From positions 1-33,874 of the forward strand of contig JAIPFP010000040.1 in the NCBI GenBank assembly GCA_021736575.1: a stretch of DNA of 33,874 nucleotides. The letters are read 5' to 3'. The notes under the pieces are model-generated. The model ran no database searches. It had not been told where the DNA came from and saw nothing but the letters and a program-made list of their open reading frames with translations. Source of the DNA: Pirellula sp. (lineage in GTDB: Bacteria; Planctomycetota; Planctomycetia; Pirellulales; Pirellulaceae). Below, piece by piece: positions 1 to 9,659 of this stretch (positions within the stretch are counted from its first letter, which is position 1; each line of letters starts with the position of its first letter). Made by a program: the position numbers and the translations under genes.

Positions 1-1
1 C

Positions 2-1129
2 ATTTCCAAAGCGGAAGCAGGGAAAACGCTCAAGAAATTCAAGGGAACCGCTTGGGATCAAAGTCCATTATTCAAGAAAATTTATGAAGAAGAGTATGGT
101 CAATTCGGTGGCGAACCCTACGGTTGCTTGGTTGCGGATTATCACTTTGACCACAGCCCGCCAGATGTGGCATTGCTCACAGAGATGATGCAGATTTGCT
201 CTGCGTCTCACACACCCTTGATCACGGGTGCGTCCCCTACTCTGTTCCAATTGGAGAAATGGCAAGAGCTCAACGATAGACGCGACTTGACCAAGATATT
301 CGCAACGCCCGAATATGCGGCGTGGCGATCCTTGCGGGAGGCCGACGATTCGCGGTACTTGGGATTATGCTTGCCAAGGTATCTCGCTAGGTTACCGTAC
401 GGATCCAAGACAGATCCGGTCGAAGATTTCGATTTTGAAGAAACCGTCGACGGCAGCGATCATTCCAAGTATTGTTGGGCCAATGCAGCGTACGCGATGG
501 CGACGAATATCACCCGGTCATTCAAGCAGTACGGTTGGAGCACCTCGATTCGAGGGATCGAGTCAGGTGGGGCAGTCGAAGGTTTGCCGACACACACGTT
601 TCCGACCGAGGATGGCGGTGTCGACATGAAATGCCCAACGGAAATCGCCATCAGCGATCGCCGGGAAGCGGAGTTGGCAAAGAACGGGATGATGCCATTA
701 ATCCATAAGAAAAACAGTGACTTCGCGGCATTCATCGGAGCGCAGTCGCTTCAAAAACCCGTCGAATACGAAGATCCGGATGCGAGCGCTAATGCTAATC
801 TGTCTGCTCGGCTTCCCTACCTGTTTGCTACATGTAGGTTTGCGCATTATCTCAAGTGCATGGTGCGTGATAAGATCGGTAGCTATCAGGATAGAGGTTC
901 TCTTGAAGGATGGCTCCAGAGTTGGATCACTCGCTACGTGGAACCCAATCCTGCAGCTGCGACGCAGGATGACAAAGCCCGTCGTCCACTAGCAGAAGCC
1001 AAAGTGGTCGTAGAAGAGGACCCGAGCAATCCTGGTTACTACAAGTCCAAGTTTTTCCTTAAGCCGCATTATCAGCTTGAGGGTTTAACGGTTTCGCTTC
1101 GGTTGACTTCACGTTTGCCTTCGGCTTAA
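2..1129 (+). CDS. tssC: TssC (VipB/ImpC) T6SS sheath large subunit, C-terminal part
   Basis: This is the large subunit of the contractile T6SS sheath, which assembles with TssB around the Hcp tube in the cytoplasm. The open frame enters from the left edge, so the ORF-track Met at 128 is internal. Reading frame 2 from base 2 gives about 375 residues of a protein that is usually near 500, so roughly the first quarter is missing. The fragment has the family-typical stretch around EEEYGQFGGEPYG followed by DYHFDHSPPDV, then a region with CLPRYLARLPYG, also typical of TssC. It is followed after 152 bp by hcp, as in many T6SS operons; tssB would be expected just left of the window. Family assignment is firm; the missing N-terminus cannot be assessed. 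Confidence 0.96.
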   Translation: MSKAEAGKTLKKFKGTAWDQSPLFKKIYEEEYGQFGGEPYGCLVADYHFDHSPPDVALLTEMMQICSASHTPLITGASPTLFQLEKWQELNDRRDLTKIFATPEYAAWRSLREADDSRYLGLCLPRYLARLPYGSKTDPVEDFDFEETVDGSDHSKYCWANAAYAMATNITRSFKQYGWSTSIRGIESGGAVEGLPTHTFPTEDGGVDMKCPTEIAISDRREAELAKNGMMPLIHKKNSDFAAFIGAQSLQKPVEYEDPDASANANLSARLPYLFATCRFAHYLKCMVRDKIGSYQDRGSLEGWLQSWITRYVEPNPAAATQDDKARRPLAEAKVVVEEDPSNPGYYKSKFFLKPHYQLEGLTVSLRLTSRLPSA

Positions 1130-1153
1130 TTTTAACAATTGTCCACATGGTTT

Positions 1154-1177
1154 GTTTCGCATTGGATGCAAAGAAAC
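1154..1177 (+). promoter_or_regulatory. Hairpin in the tssC-hcp gap
   Basis: In the 152-bp gap the sequence GTTTC-GCAT, loop TGG, ATGC-AAA-GAAAC can fold into a 9-bp stem with an AAA bulge on the 3' side. A T-rich stretch of about 80 bases follows before the hcp start. It could be an attenuator, an mRNA end-protection element giving extra hcp transcript, or chance. I see no convincing sigma-54 or sigma-70 promoter in the gap. Confidence 0.35.
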
Positions 1178-1281
1178 GCATGTGTGAGTCTGGTTGCGTT
1201 TCATTTCGCTTCCTTGTTTTGTTCGATTTGTTTTGATCGTAATAAGATAATTTGTTCTTCACTCATTTAGGAGAATTTCCA

Positions 1282-1839
1282 ATGATTTTGGTTCGTATCG
1301 ATGGCATTACGGGCGACTGCAATATTAACGGATTCTGCACCGATAAAAATAATGCGTATTTCACCGCCGATAGTTTCAGTTTTGGAGTCGAGCGAGAACT
1401 ATTGGACAGTGCTAAAGGTGGAACTCAGGACATCAACATTGGCGTCGGGGAGATGCAAGAGTGTTCGATTTCCAAAAGTATGGATACCGCCTCGGCCTAT
1501 CTAGCCCGCAAAGCGATCAGCGGTTCGTCATGCAAAACAGCAGACATCTGTTTCGTGGAGGCCATAACCGACGACAAAAACAAGCAATTCAACGTTGTTT
1601 ATTTGCATTACAAGTTAGACAATGTTTTTATTAAAAGTTGGACGATTTCTGGGGATGCGGATGATCGGCCGACCGAAGATGTCGCACTCTGGTACAACAA
1701 AATTGCCTTTGTCTATTTTCCAACGGTGGATGGTAAAACCTTTGGCACGGGCCACACGTGCGAATGGGATCAAGTGAAGGCAAAGCAGTGGACTGATTCC
1801 AAACTTCCCAAGGCAGTGGAAATGCACCCTGCGACTTAG
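1282..1839 (+). CDS. hcp: Hcp (TssD) tube protein, copy 1
   Basis: This is the T6SS inner tube protein, which forms stacked hexameric rings and is pushed out of the cell. The 185-residue product starts MILVRIDGITGDC, contains ECSISKSMDTAS, and has the late-strand motif KSWTISGDADDRPTEDVALWYNKI. That corresponds to the conserved Hcp region ending in the 'F..I...Y' core. The ATG at 1282 is chosen over the ORF-track start at 1252 because AGGAG lies 8 nt upstream (1269-1273) and the Hcp fold begins directly at this Met. It is slightly longer than typical Hcp (about 160-175), with extra residues in the N-terminal loop (CTDKNNAY) and a longer tail. A second, divergent hcp follows after 190 bp. Confidence 0.92.
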   Translation: MILVRIDGITGDCNINGFCTDKNNAYFTADSFSFGVERELLDSAKGGTQDINIGVGEMQECSISKSMDTASAYLARKAISGSSCKTADICFVEAITDDKNKQFNVVYLHYKLDNVFIKSWTISGDADDRPTEDVALWYNKIAFVYFPTVDGKTFGTGHTCEWDQVKAKQWTDSKLPKAVEMHPAT

Positions 1840-1950
1840 GGTTGATGACTCGCAGATCGGGTGAAGGGATCGCATTGGATTGACCATGAACGACAATGCA
1901 TGCGGTGGATTAGCCCGGTCCGCTCATGAGTGGTTTGCACGTTTGTATTA

Positions 1951-1977
1951 ATCGTCCGACGTGTATCGTCGGACGAT
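1951..1977. promoter_or_regulatory. Perfect 11-bp inverted repeat between the two hcp genes
   Basis: ATCGTCCGACG and CGTCGGACGAT are exact reverse complements separated by the 5-nt loop TGTAT. The stem is strong and GC-rich but has no T-run on the + strand side, so it is not a textbook intrinsic terminator. It lies 112 bp after hcp copy 1 and 53 bp before hcp copy 2. It may stabilise the upstream transcript, block readthrough, or be a dimeric-regulator site. Confidence 0.6.
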
Positions 1978-2029
1978 ACACTCCGGCCGTCAGGAGCATT
2001 TTCTTCGAAATCGCTATTGGAGTTGCGGC

Positions 2030-2554
2030 ATGATTTTGGTGCACATTACGGATGTGAAAGGGGACGTCAACATTCCCGGTTACACCGATTGGTTTGTCGC
2101 CGAGAGTTTTGATTTTTCGATCGGTAAGAAAGTCGAATCGGTCGATTCGAGTAATCGTGATATTGAGGTTGTGAAGGACAACGATCAGGAGCTGTCAATA
2201 TCAAAGTCGGTCGATTGTGCAACCGTTTACTTGATGTACAGCGTGATGAAAGGTCGAAAGGATTCGGGGACCAAGAGCACTTGCAGTGTCGATATCCATC
2301 TCGTCCAAACTACGGAAGAAGGAGGTGGAGTAAAGGCATTCTTGCTAATTAGAATCGAAAACGCCATCATCAAGGACTGGGGCATTGATGGGAGCGGCGA
2401 CGATCGTCCAACTGAGAATTTGAAAATTTGGTTTAACAAGGCAGCGATGAAGTACCGTGCCACAACGGATGGGAAAATATACGTCACGCATGGCCCGAAA
2501 GGGTGGGACGAGCAAGAGAACAAGGATTTCAAGCCGGCCGCGTTGACCAATTAA
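2030..2554 (+). CDS. hcp: Hcp (TssD) tube protein, copy 2
   Basis: This is a second Hcp-family tube protein of 174 residues. It shares with copy 1 the opening MILV.I....GD.NI.G, the central ELSISKSVDCATVYL, and the motif IKDWGIDGSGDDRPTENLKIWFNKA. The two are clear paralogues but well diverged by eye, with several indels. The start at 2030 is used because GGAG sits at 2019-2022, seven nt upstream, and because it aligns with Met1 of copy 1; the ORF-track start at 1961 would place the 11-bp hairpin inside the coding region. Possible roles are a mixed tube, a cargo-specific Hcp, or one copy expressed under a different condition. tagJ follows after 36 bp. Confidence 0.92.
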   Translation: MILVHITDVKGDVNIPGYTDWFVAESFDFSIGKKVESVDSSNRDIEVVKDNDQELSISKSVDCATVYLMYSVMKGRKDSGTKSTCSVDIHLVQTTEEGGGVKAFLLIRIENAIIKDWGIDGSGDDRPTENLKIWFNKAAMKYRATTDGKIYVTHGPKGWDEQENKDFKPAALTN

Positions 2555-2590
2555 TTATTGATTGGATGCCTTTCACGGATAGTGGGTTCT

Positions 2591-3436
2591 ATGTCTTCCT
2601 CTTCGATTCAGTGGCTTCGAAATGCCGATCTTCAGTCCTCCCTCAAAAGTTTGCAAGCTGAGGTTCGAGATAATCCCTCGGACCCAAAACATCGGATTTT
2701 TCTGTTTCAATTGCTCTCGATCATGGGGCAATGGGACAGGGCCCTCAATCAACTGAATGTGTTACGGGAATTGAGCGCCGAGTCCCTCTCGCTTGCGCAA
2801 ACCTATCAAGAGACATTGAATTGCGAAGCCTTACGACGCGACGTCTTTGCGGGTAATCGCTCGCCGCTTCTTTTTGGCGAGCCAGAGAGTTGGATGGCAT
2901 TGGTTTTTGAGTCGCTCAAAATTTCTTGCCAAGAAGGGAAAGAGGCCGAAGCAAGCACCCTTCGTTCGAACGCGTTTGAGGATGCACCAACCACGTCGGG
3001 AACGATCACGCTGTTTCCCGTTAAATCCTCGCAGGATGACAAGAGTCCCCCCGAGGTTGCTACGTTTGAATGGATTGCCGATGCGGATTCAAGGATAGGC
3101 CCATTTCTTGAGGCCATCATCAATGGAAAGTATTTTTGGATACCTTTTCAGCGAATTCGGACTATTTACCTGGAAAAAGTCGCCGATTTGCGAGACTTGG
3201 TTTGGCTACCGGCGAGATTTGAGTGGTCCAATGGAGGCGAGACCGTGGGATTCGTACCGACTCGCTATCCAGGGAGTGAGACGCAATCCGACGATCAAGT
3301 ACGGATGGGTTGGAAAACCATTTGGAATCCGGCTGGTCAAGATACTTTTGTCGGTCTGGGACAGCGAATACTAGCTACCGATGTTGATGAATACCCGTTG
3401 ACCAAAATCGCGAAAATAGAATTGAGTCACGAGTAA
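2591..3436 (+). CDS. tagJ: TagJ (ImpE family) T6SS accessory protein
   Basis: This is a TagJ/ImpE-family accessory protein. In the Pseudomonas HSI-I system TagJ binds the sheath subunit TssB and has been linked to ClpV-driven sheath recycling (established for that family, not shown here). The N-terminal half has the family hallmark LKSLQAEVRDNPSDPKHRIF followed by LFQLLSIMGQWDRALNQL, which is TPR-like. The C-terminal half (about 185-280) has the ImpE core with FEWIADADSRIGPFLEAIING and WIPFQRIRTIYLE. I use ATG 2591 (281 residues). The track start at 2558 is a TTG directly after the hcp stop, and the residues it adds do not resemble the family. It lies 5 bp before tssE in an evident operon. 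Confidence 0.93.
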   Translation: MSSSSIQWLRNADLQSSLKSLQAEVRDNPSDPKHRIFLFQLLSIMGQWDRALNQLNVLRELSAESLSLAQTYQETLNCEALRRDVFAGNRSPLLFGEPESWMALVFESLKISCQEGKEAEASTLRSNAFEDAPTTSGTITLFPVKSSQDDKSPPEVATFEWIADADSRIGPFLEAIINGKYFWIPFQRIRTIYLEKVADLRDLVWLPARFEWSNGGETVGFVPTRYPGSETQSDDQVRMGWKTIWNPAGQDTFVGLGQRILATDVDEYPLTKIAKIELSHE

Positions 3437-3441
3437 CCTGA

Positions 3442-3942
3442 ATGGCTGAACTAACGCAACGTGAACGCCTTCAGCCTTCTTTGTTGGATCGCTTGACAGA
3501 CGACGCACCCAAGGATCTCAATGAATCACGCGAATCGAGAGTGCTCACTTTGCAAAGGTTGCGAGAGTGTGTTTTACGGGATATTTCGTGGTTGTTAAAT
3601 ACCGAGAATGCGGAGCCCGTGTTGGATCTGGATGTTTACCCTGCAGTCCTAACGTCGGTGATTAATTATGGGATTCCAACGGTGGCGGGATTGACCGCGT
3701 CGGGGCTCGATCTGAAAAAGCTAGAAGTACAAGTTCGTGACTCGATTATCGCGTATGAACCGCGAATTCTTAAGAAGGGTTTGCAAGTGACAGTCTATTA
3801 TTCAGATGAGCTCATGAGCCGTAAGACGTTAATGTTCGAGATCGATGGCGAGTTATGGGCGCAGCCCGTCCCGATGCGTATGTACTTGCGGACAGAGTTG
3901 GACTTGGAAACTGGGAAAGTCACGATCAAGGAGACTCGGTGA
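3442..3942 (+). CDS. tssE: TssE, gp25-like baseplate wedge protein
   Basis: This is a T6SS baseplate wedge subunit homologous to phage T4 gp25. At 166 residues it has the usual TssE length. Recognisable parts are the leader QPSLLDRLTDD, the block RECVLRDISWLLNTEN, the segment VLTSVINYGIPTVAGLTAS, and a C-terminal strand pair ending WAQPVPMRMYLRTELDLETG, where the phage-type 'LRTEID.ETG' pattern is kept. It starts five bases after tagJ and ends three bases before tssF, so the genes are very probably co-translated. Nothing unusual was seen. Confidence 0.95.
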   Translation: MAELTQRERLQPSLLDRLTDDAPKDLNESRESRVLTLQRLRECVLRDISWLLNTENAEPVLDLDVYPAVLTSVINYGIPTVAGLTASGLDLKKLEVQVRDSIIAYEPRILKKGLQVTVYYSDELMSRKTLMFEIDGELWAQPVPMRMYLRTELDLETGKVTIKETR

Positions 3943-3945
3943 TCG

Positions 3946-5826
3946 ATGGATCCACGACTTCTCGAGTTTTATAACAAGGAACTAATGTACATCCGTGAAA
4001 TGGGGGGCGAGTTTGCCCGTGAGTTTCCGAAAATAGCAGGTCGATTGGGCTTGGACGGATTCGAGTGCGCGGATCCCTATGTTGAGCGGCTGCTCGAGGG
4101 GTTTGCCTTTTTGGCTGCCCGAGTCCATCTGAAGCTGGACGACGAGTTTCCCAAGTTCACCGACCACTTGCTGGAGATGGTGTACCCTCAGTATCTTTGT
4201 CCAAAACCCTCGATGGCAGTTGTGCAGTTCGAACCTGACGTAGACGAGGGAAATTTAGTCGATGGATTCACGCTCGAACGCGACACGTCGCTCAAGAGCT
4301 TGTTAGGACCTGGCGATCAGACGGCCTGCGAGTATCGCACATCCCAACCAGTCACGTTATGGCCGATCAGGATCGAGAGTGCTTCGTACATGAGCCGAGA
4401 TGTCGTGGCTGCACGACTTCCCGGGCGGCTTCATGATGCGAAGGCGGTACTCCGAATCAAACTGAAATCGCTGAGCGGAAATTTGTTTCGAGATCTTGCA
4501 ATAGATCGGTTACCCATTTATCTACGTGGTCGCGATACGCGAACCATGTTGCTGTACGAACAGATATTTGCCAATGCAAAGGGGATTGTGGTTTCGTGGG
4601 AACATCGCGGCAACGTTGAGATGGTTGAGCTCGATTCCAAGATTTTGCCAATGGGTTTCGACGATGCGCAAGCTCTGCTGCCTGCGAGCTTTCAGTCGTT
4701 TCAGGGTTACAGATTGGTCAATGAGTACTTTGCGTTTCAGGAACGTTTTCTTTTTTTTGAATTGACGGGATTGCAGAAGAGCCTTTCGCGTTGCACGACC
4801 GACGAATTGGAAATTACGATCCCAATGAATAGGCTGCAATCCCGTTTGGAAAACCTGGTGGATGCAGATAACTTTGGACTTTTTTGCTCTCCCGTAATCA
4901 ACCTTTTCCCTCATCGCGGGGATAGGATTCACGTTAACGATTCTGAAGTGGAGTACCATGTTGTACCGGATCGTACACGACCTATGGACTTCGAAGTCCA
5001 TTCGGTATTGAAGGTCGTTGGTCTTGATTCGGATTCCAACGCGGCCAAAGTTTTTCGGCCTTTTTACGACATCAGTGACGCAGATCTTGACGAGGAGCAT
5101 GTTCAGACTGCTTATTATTCGCTCAGTAGAACACAACGACAATTATCTACCAAGCAACGTCGAAAAGGTCCTCGGACCAGCTACGTGGGTAGCGAGGTCT
5201 ATCTGTCGATTGTCGATTCCGCTAACGCGCCTTATGCTTCGAATCTCAACCAATTGGACTTGCGATTGCTTTGTACGAATCGCGACTTGCCAATCACGAT
5301 TCCGATTGGCAAGTCCAACACAGACTTCACGCTTGAATCCGGCGCTCCGGTTCGCTCGATTCGTTGTATGGCTGGTCCAACAGAACCAAAGCCATCCTTT
5401 GCAGCCATGGCGGGGGAGCGAAGCTGGCGATTGATCAGCCACCTTTCTCTCAATTACTTGTCGCTTGTCGAAGGAAAAGGAAAGGGAGCGACTGCGTTGC
5501 GGGAAATGCTTTCGCTGTATCAAGAAGCGTATGAGCAGGGCAATGTTCATCAGACCGATGGAATTGTTTCGGTAAATGCAAAGCCAATTGTTCGTCGTCT
5601 TTCGCAACGAGGCCCTCTGACGTTTGGCAGAGGGCTTGAAGTGACGCTCAATTTCGATGAGTCGCGGTTTGAGGGATCGGGTGTGTTTCTGCTGGGTGCT
5701 GTGCTTTCCGATTTCTTTAGCAAGTATGTTTCGCTGAACTCCTTTACGCAGACCGTGCTTCGCACAGTGGAACGTGGAGAGGTAATGAGATGGCCAATCA
5801 ACATCGGTCGTCGTCAAATAGTCTAA
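3946..5826 (+). CDS. tssF: TssF (VasA/ImpG) baseplate protein
   Basis: This is the large wedge protein of the T6SS baseplate, which works with TssE, TssG and TssK. It has 626 residues, normal for the family. The N-terminus MDPRLLEFYNKELMYIREM and the following GGEFAREFPKIAGRLGLDG are near-signature TssF sequence, followed by DPYVERLLEGFAFLAARVHLKLDDEFP. The middle contains the typical FELTGLQKSL-like and VNLFPHR-like (here VINLFPHRG) elements, and the C-terminal part has GGRGLE-type residues (FGRGLEVTLNFDE). The start is preceded by AAGGAGA 11 nt upstream. The last 37 bp overlap tssG, which suggests translational coupling. Confidence 0.96.
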   Translation: MDPRLLEFYNKELMYIREMGGEFAREFPKIAGRLGLDGFECADPYVERLLEGFAFLAARVHLKLDDEFPKFTDHLLEMVYPQYLCPKPSMAVVQFEPDVDEGNLVDGFTLERDTSLKSLLGPGDQTACEYRTSQPVTLWPIRIESASYMSRDVVAARLPGRLHDAKAVLRIKLKSLSGNLFRDLAIDRLPIYLRGRDTRTMLLYEQIFANAKGIVVSWEHRGNVEMVELDSKILPMGFDDAQALLPASFQSFQGYRLVNEYFAFQERFLFFELTGLQKSLSRCTTDELEITIPMNRLQSRLENLVDADNFGLFCSPVINLFPHRGDRIHVNDSEVEYHVVPDRTRPMDFEVHSVLKVVGLDSDSNAAKVFRPFYDISDADLDEEHVQTAYYSLSRTQRQLSTKQRRKGPRTSYVGSEVYLSIVDSANAPYASNLNQLDLRLLCTNRDLPITIPIGKSNTDFTLESGAPVRSIRCMAGPTEPKPSFAAMAGERSWRLISHLSLNYLSLVEGKGKGATALREMLSLYQEAYEQGNVHQTDGIVSVNAKPIVRRLSQRGPLTFGRGLEVTLNFDESRFEGSGVFLLGAVLSDFFSKYVSLNSFTQTVLRTVERGEVMRWPINIGRRQIV

Positions 5827-6887
5827 AGCGACTATCGACGCTTCAACGCGAACCCGAAAAGTTCAATTTTCTATCGGCCATTCGAATATTGGATGGCATT
5901 TTCCTAGACCAACCTCCGACCGGAACATCGAATCGTCCATCGAGTGAGTCGGTCCGAATTGGCCAAGAAGCGACATTGAATTTCTCGCCAAGATCGATAG
6001 CCAGCTTCAAGACTCGGACGGTAGACGGTCGCTATCGATTGCTTACTTTCTTCTTGGGAATATTTGGTCCCAACGGTCCGATGCCCGTTCACTTGACGGA
6101 TTTCGCCCAGCAGCGAATTCGGCATCATCAAGACGAAGCACTGTCAAATTTCGTAGATATTTTTCATCATCGCATGGCCTGTTTCTTCTATCGTGCGTGG
6201 GCAGCAAGCCAGCCCACCGTGCATATGGATCGACCTGAGACAGACAGGTTCACCATGTACTTAGCATCTCTATGTGGACTGGGACAATCCTCGCTTAGGC
6301 AACGCGATGCAATGCCTGACAATGCCAAACTTTACTTTGCGGCCCATCTTGCGGCCTCGCCCAAACACAGTTCGGGATTGACATCCATTCTGCGTTCGTT
6401 TTTCAAGGCCAACGTGGAAGTGATTCCGTTTGTTGGTCACTGGATCAAACTGCCGGAAGACTGCTACTGCAAACTTGGCACAACACCCGATTCTGGGATG
6501 CTTGGTATCAATCTAACTTTGGGTTCAAGAGTGAGGGACTGCCAACAGCGTTTTCGAGTTGTATTGGGACCCTTGGGGTTTGAAAAATTCTGTCAGCTTT
6601 TGCCACATGGATCGAGCATGAAACGGCTCCGATCCATTATTGACCAGTATATCGGTCTGGAGCTCTCGTGGGACGTGCAGCTCGTTCTGGCGAAGGAAGA
6701 AGTTCCTCGATTCACTTTGGGTCGGCAAGGCCAACTGGGGTGGACTACTTGGCTTGCCAGTCACAGATTGCAAAAAGATGCGGATCAACTTGTAGTGGAT
6801 CCCTACGATGAATCACGAAATAGACTAAGACCGTCGCGGCATGGCAACAATATTGCACCGCGCGAAACGTCAACCACGGGAGCCTAA
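5790..6887 (+). CDS. tssG: TssG (VasB/ImpH) baseplate protein
   Basis: This baseplate protein pairs with TssF in the T6SS wedge. It has 365 residues, slightly longer than the usual 330-350. Diagnostic stretches are PEKFNFLSAIRILDG near the N-terminus, GPNGPMPVHLTDFAQQRIRH at about 92-111, and the FVDIFHHRMACFFYRAWA block that TssG proteins share. The ATG at 5790 lies inside tssF, with GGAGAGG about seven bases upstream. The 37-bp overlap is longer than the usual few bases but the frame is clean. The C-terminal tail past about 345 is polar and probably disordered. The stop precedes the clpV GTG by two bases. Confidence 0.95.
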   Translation: MANQHRSSSNSLKRLSTLQREPEKFNFLSAIRILDGIFLDQPPTGTSNRPSSESVRIGQEATLNFSPRSIASFKTRTVDGRYRLLTFFLGIFGPNGPMPVHLTDFAQQRIRHHQDEALSNFVDIFHHRMACFFYRAWAASQPTVHMDRPETDRFTMYLASLCGLGQSSLRQRDAMPDNAKLYFAAHLAASPKHSSGLTSILRSFFKANVEVIPFVGHWIKLPEDCYCKLGTTPDSGMLGINLTLGSRVRDCQQRFRVVLGPLGFEKFCQLLPHGSSMKRLRSIIDQYIGLELSWDVQLVLAKEEVPRFTLGRQGQLGWTTWLASHRLQKDADQLVVDPYDESRNRLRPSRHGNNIAPRETSTTGA

Positions 6888-6889
6888 CT

Positions 6890-9631
6890 GTGTCCGAGAT
6901 CAGTCGTTCAAAGCTATTTGGAAAACTCAATTCACTGGGTTATAAAGCGATCGAGAGCGCGACTACTTTTTGCAAACTCAGGGGAAATCCCTACGTTGAG
7001 ATTGTGCACTGGTTTCATCAGATTCTCCAGCTTCAAGATTCGGACCTGCATCAGATCATCAAGAAGTTCGAGTTACAGCCGTCTCGTCTCGCCAAGGATT
7101 TCACAGATGCACTCGACCGATTACCGCGAGGTGCGACGAGCATTTCCGATCTATCGTCGCACGTGGACGAAGCGGTTGAAAGGGGATGGTTGTACGCGAC
7201 CTTGATGTTTGGACAGTCCCAAGTTCGCGTTGGCCATTTGATTTTGGGTTGCCTCAAGACACCTACTCTGCGAAACACGCTTTTGGGGATTTCACGAGAA
7301 TTTGAAAAGGTCAAGATCGATCAGTTGTCGGAGAACTTCGCCAATATCGTAGGCGCTTCACCGGAAGAGTCCCTTCAAAGCAAAGATGGGAGCTCTGTTG
7401 GTGGAGGAGCCTCGCCAGGTGAAGCCAGCGGAGCCATGCCAGGCGAATCCAAAGGTCAAGACGCGCTCAATAAATACACGGTTGATTTGACCGAACTGGC
7501 TCGTGCGGGCAAGATCGATCCAATCGTAGGGCGGGACGAAGAGATTCGTCAAGTCGTCGATATCTTGATGCGACGTCGACAAAACAACCCGATTTTGACG
7601 GGCGAAGCAGGGGTCGGAAAAACGGCGGTTGTCGAAGGATTTGCACTCCGAATCGTGGCTGGGGATGTTCCACCTGCGCTCAAGGATGTTTCTCTGCGCG
7701 CGCTCGATGTCGGTTTGTTGCAAGCTGGCGCGAGCATGAAAGGGGAATTTGAGGAACGACTCAAGCAGGTCATCGAGGCCGTGCAAGCATCTCAGAAACC
7801 GATCATCCTTTTCATCGATGAAGCGCACACACTGGTGGGGGCAGGTGGTGCCGCAGGTACAGGCGATGCTGCTAATTTGCTTAAACCAGCTCTTGCACGA
7901 GGAACGCTGCGAACCGTCGCCGCTACGACTTGGGCAGAATACAAAAAGCACATCGAAAAAGACCCCGCACTGACCCGACGTTTCCAAGTGGTTCAAGTCG
8001 ATGAACCTTCGGAGGAGAAAGCAATTCTCATGATGCGTGGGCTTGCTTCAACACTGGAGAAACACCATCGCGTGCAAATCTTGGACGAAGCCATCGAAGC
8101 GGCTGTAAAGCTCTCGCATCGGTACATTCCCGCTCGGCAATTGCCAGACAAATCGGTCAGTTTGCTGGATACCTCGTCCGCTAGAGTTGCCATCAGTCAG
8201 CACGCAATTCCAGCCGCAGTGGATGACTCTCGCCGCCGGATCGAGGCATTAAAGACGGAGTTGGAGATCATCGACCGAGAGAAGATAGTGGGAGTGGCGA
8301 CCGAGGATCGCGAGCATGCCGTTCGGGAGAAGATGCTGGAAGAGCACGTTCGTCTCGCTGGTCTGGAAGAACGTTGGAAAACGGAAAAGAAACTGGTAGA
8401 AGACATTCTACAGATTCGCGCCAAACTGCGTGAACGAAGCGGCAAAGTCGAAGGGACGCATAGCAAACTAGAAGCTCAAGCCGATACGGTAGCTGCAGCC
8501 GTTGCCCCAGCCGAAGCAGCCAGTAGCTTGACTGAGGAGCAACGTGCCAAATTGCTGTCGATGCTCAAAGACAATCAAGACAAACTAGCGGAACTGCAAG
8601 GAGATAACCCGTTGATTTTGCCGACGGTGGACGAACAGGCGGTTGCTTCGGTCGTCGCGGATTGGACTGGGATCCCAGTTGGACGCATGGTAAAGAACGA
8701 AATTGAAGCAATCCTTTCACTGGGAGAAACGCTAAACAAACGCGTTATCGGCCAACGTCATGCGCTCGATATGATCGCCAAGAGAATTGAGACGTCGCGA
8801 GCCCGATTAGACAACCCAAACAAGCCTATCGGTGTCTTCATGCTGGCTGGCCCGTCCGGGGTCGGTAAGACAGAAACAGCCATGGCTTTGGCTGAGTCTC
8901 TTTATGGTGGCGAGCAAAATATGGTTACCATTAACATGAGCGAGTTTCAAGAAGCTCATACTGTGTCCACCCTCAAAGGGGCTCCTCCGGGTTACGTAGG
9001 CTATGGTGAAGGTGGTATTCTGACTGAAGCGGTTCGACGCAAGCCCTATAGCGTTGTGTTGCTCGATGAAGTGGAAAAGGCTCACAGCGATGTGCACGAG
9101 ATCTTCTTTCAGGTCTTCGACAAGGGGATCATGGAGGATGGCGAGGGACGCATGATCGACTTCAAGAACACTCTCATTCTCCTAACCACGAATGTCGGCA
9201 GCGATTTGATTATGAACATGTGCAAAGATCCGGAACTCATGCCGAGTCCCGAAGGAATCGCCAAAGCCTTGCGAGAGCCGCTTCTCAAGGTGTTTCCCGC
9301 CGCGTTGCTCGGAAGAATTGTGACCATCCCCTATTATCCGCTCAGCGATGAGATGGTTGCCAACATTTGTCGTCTCCAGTTGGGACGAATCGAAAAGCGA
9401 ATCGCCTCGAATCATAAACTGCCGTTCGTTTACGATGACGATGTTGTTCAATTGATCGTAAACCGATGCACCGAGTTGGAAAGCGGTGGTCGAATGATCG
9501 ATGCGATCCTAACCAATACTTTATTGCCATCGATTAGCCGCGAAATGCTAAATCGGCTGATGGCGGGCAGCAAGATCTCGCAAGTCCGCGTCGCGGTTGA
9601 CAATGGTGAATTCACTTATCTGTTCGATTGA
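6890..9631 (+). CDS. clpV: TssH/ClpV, T6SS AAA+ sheath-recycling ATPase
   Basis: This is an Hsp100-type hexameric ATPase that disassembles contracted TssB/TssC sheaths. Its 913 residues contain a Clp N-domain (about 1-155), a Gly/Ser/Pro-rich linker (about 160-195), AAA1 with Walker A GEAGVGKT (238-245) and Walker B FIDEAH (about 308-313), a coiled-coil middle region (about 445-590), and AAA2 with GPSGVGKT (654-661) and LLDEVEKAH (about 724-732). Start codon is GTG, supported by GGGAG at 6878-6882, seven nt upstream, and by its position two bases after tssG. The middle region includes an Ala-rich spacer (about 535-550) between coiled-coil segments. Position between tssG and vgrG and the short middle region favour ClpV over ClpB. 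Confidence 0.95.
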   Translation: MSEISRSKLFGKLNSLGYKAIESATTFCKLRGNPYVEIVHWFHQILQLQDSDLHQIIKKFELQPSRLAKDFTDALDRLPRGATSISDLSSHVDEAVERGWLYATLMFGQSQVRVGHLILGCLKTPTLRNTLLGISREFEKVKIDQLSENFANIVGASPEESLQSKDGSSVGGGASPGEASGAMPGESKGQDALNKYTVDLTELARAGKIDPIVGRDEEIRQVVDILMRRRQNNPILTGEAGVGKTAVVEGFALRIVAGDVPPALKDVSLRALDVGLLQAGASMKGEFEERLKQVIEAVQASQKPIILFIDEAHTLVGAGGAAGTGDAANLLKPALARGTLRTVAATTWAEYKKHIEKDPALTRRFQVVQVDEPSEEKAILMMRGLASTLEKHHRVQILDEAIEAAVKLSHRYIPARQLPDKSVSLLDTSSARVAISQHAIPAAVDDSRRRIEALKTELEIIDREKIVGVATEDREHAVREKMLEEHVRLAGLEERWKTEKKLVEDILQIRAKLRERSGKVEGTHSKLEAQADTVAAAVAPAEAASSLTEEQRAKLLSMLKDNQDKLAELQGDNPLILPTVDEQAVASVVADWTGIPVGRMVKNEIEAILSLGETLNKRVIGQRHALDMIAKRIETSRARLDNPNKPIGVFMLAGPSGVGKTETAMALAESLYGGEQNMVTINMSEFQEAHTVSTLKGAPPGYVGYGEGGILTEAVRRKPYSVVLLDEVEKAHSDVHEIFFQVFDKGIMEDGEGRMIDFKNTLILLTTNVGSDLIMNMCKDPELMPSPEGIAKALREPLLKVFPAALLGRIVTIPYYPLSDEMVANICRLQLGRIEKRIASNHKLPFVYDDDVVQLIVNRCTELESGGRMIDAILTNTLLPSISREMLNRLMAGSKISQVRVAVDNGEFTYLFD

Positions 9632-9659
9632 ACGAACCCCTTCCTGCGGAGAGCAATTC

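Noticed and set aside
4522-5142. 206-aa antisense ORF within tssF
   Set aside because: It lies fully inside a clear tssF; composition is Arg/Lys-rich shadow sequence with no recognisable domain.
7358-7996. 212-aa antisense ORF in clpV
   Set aside because: Mirror of the conserved AAA1 region of clpV.
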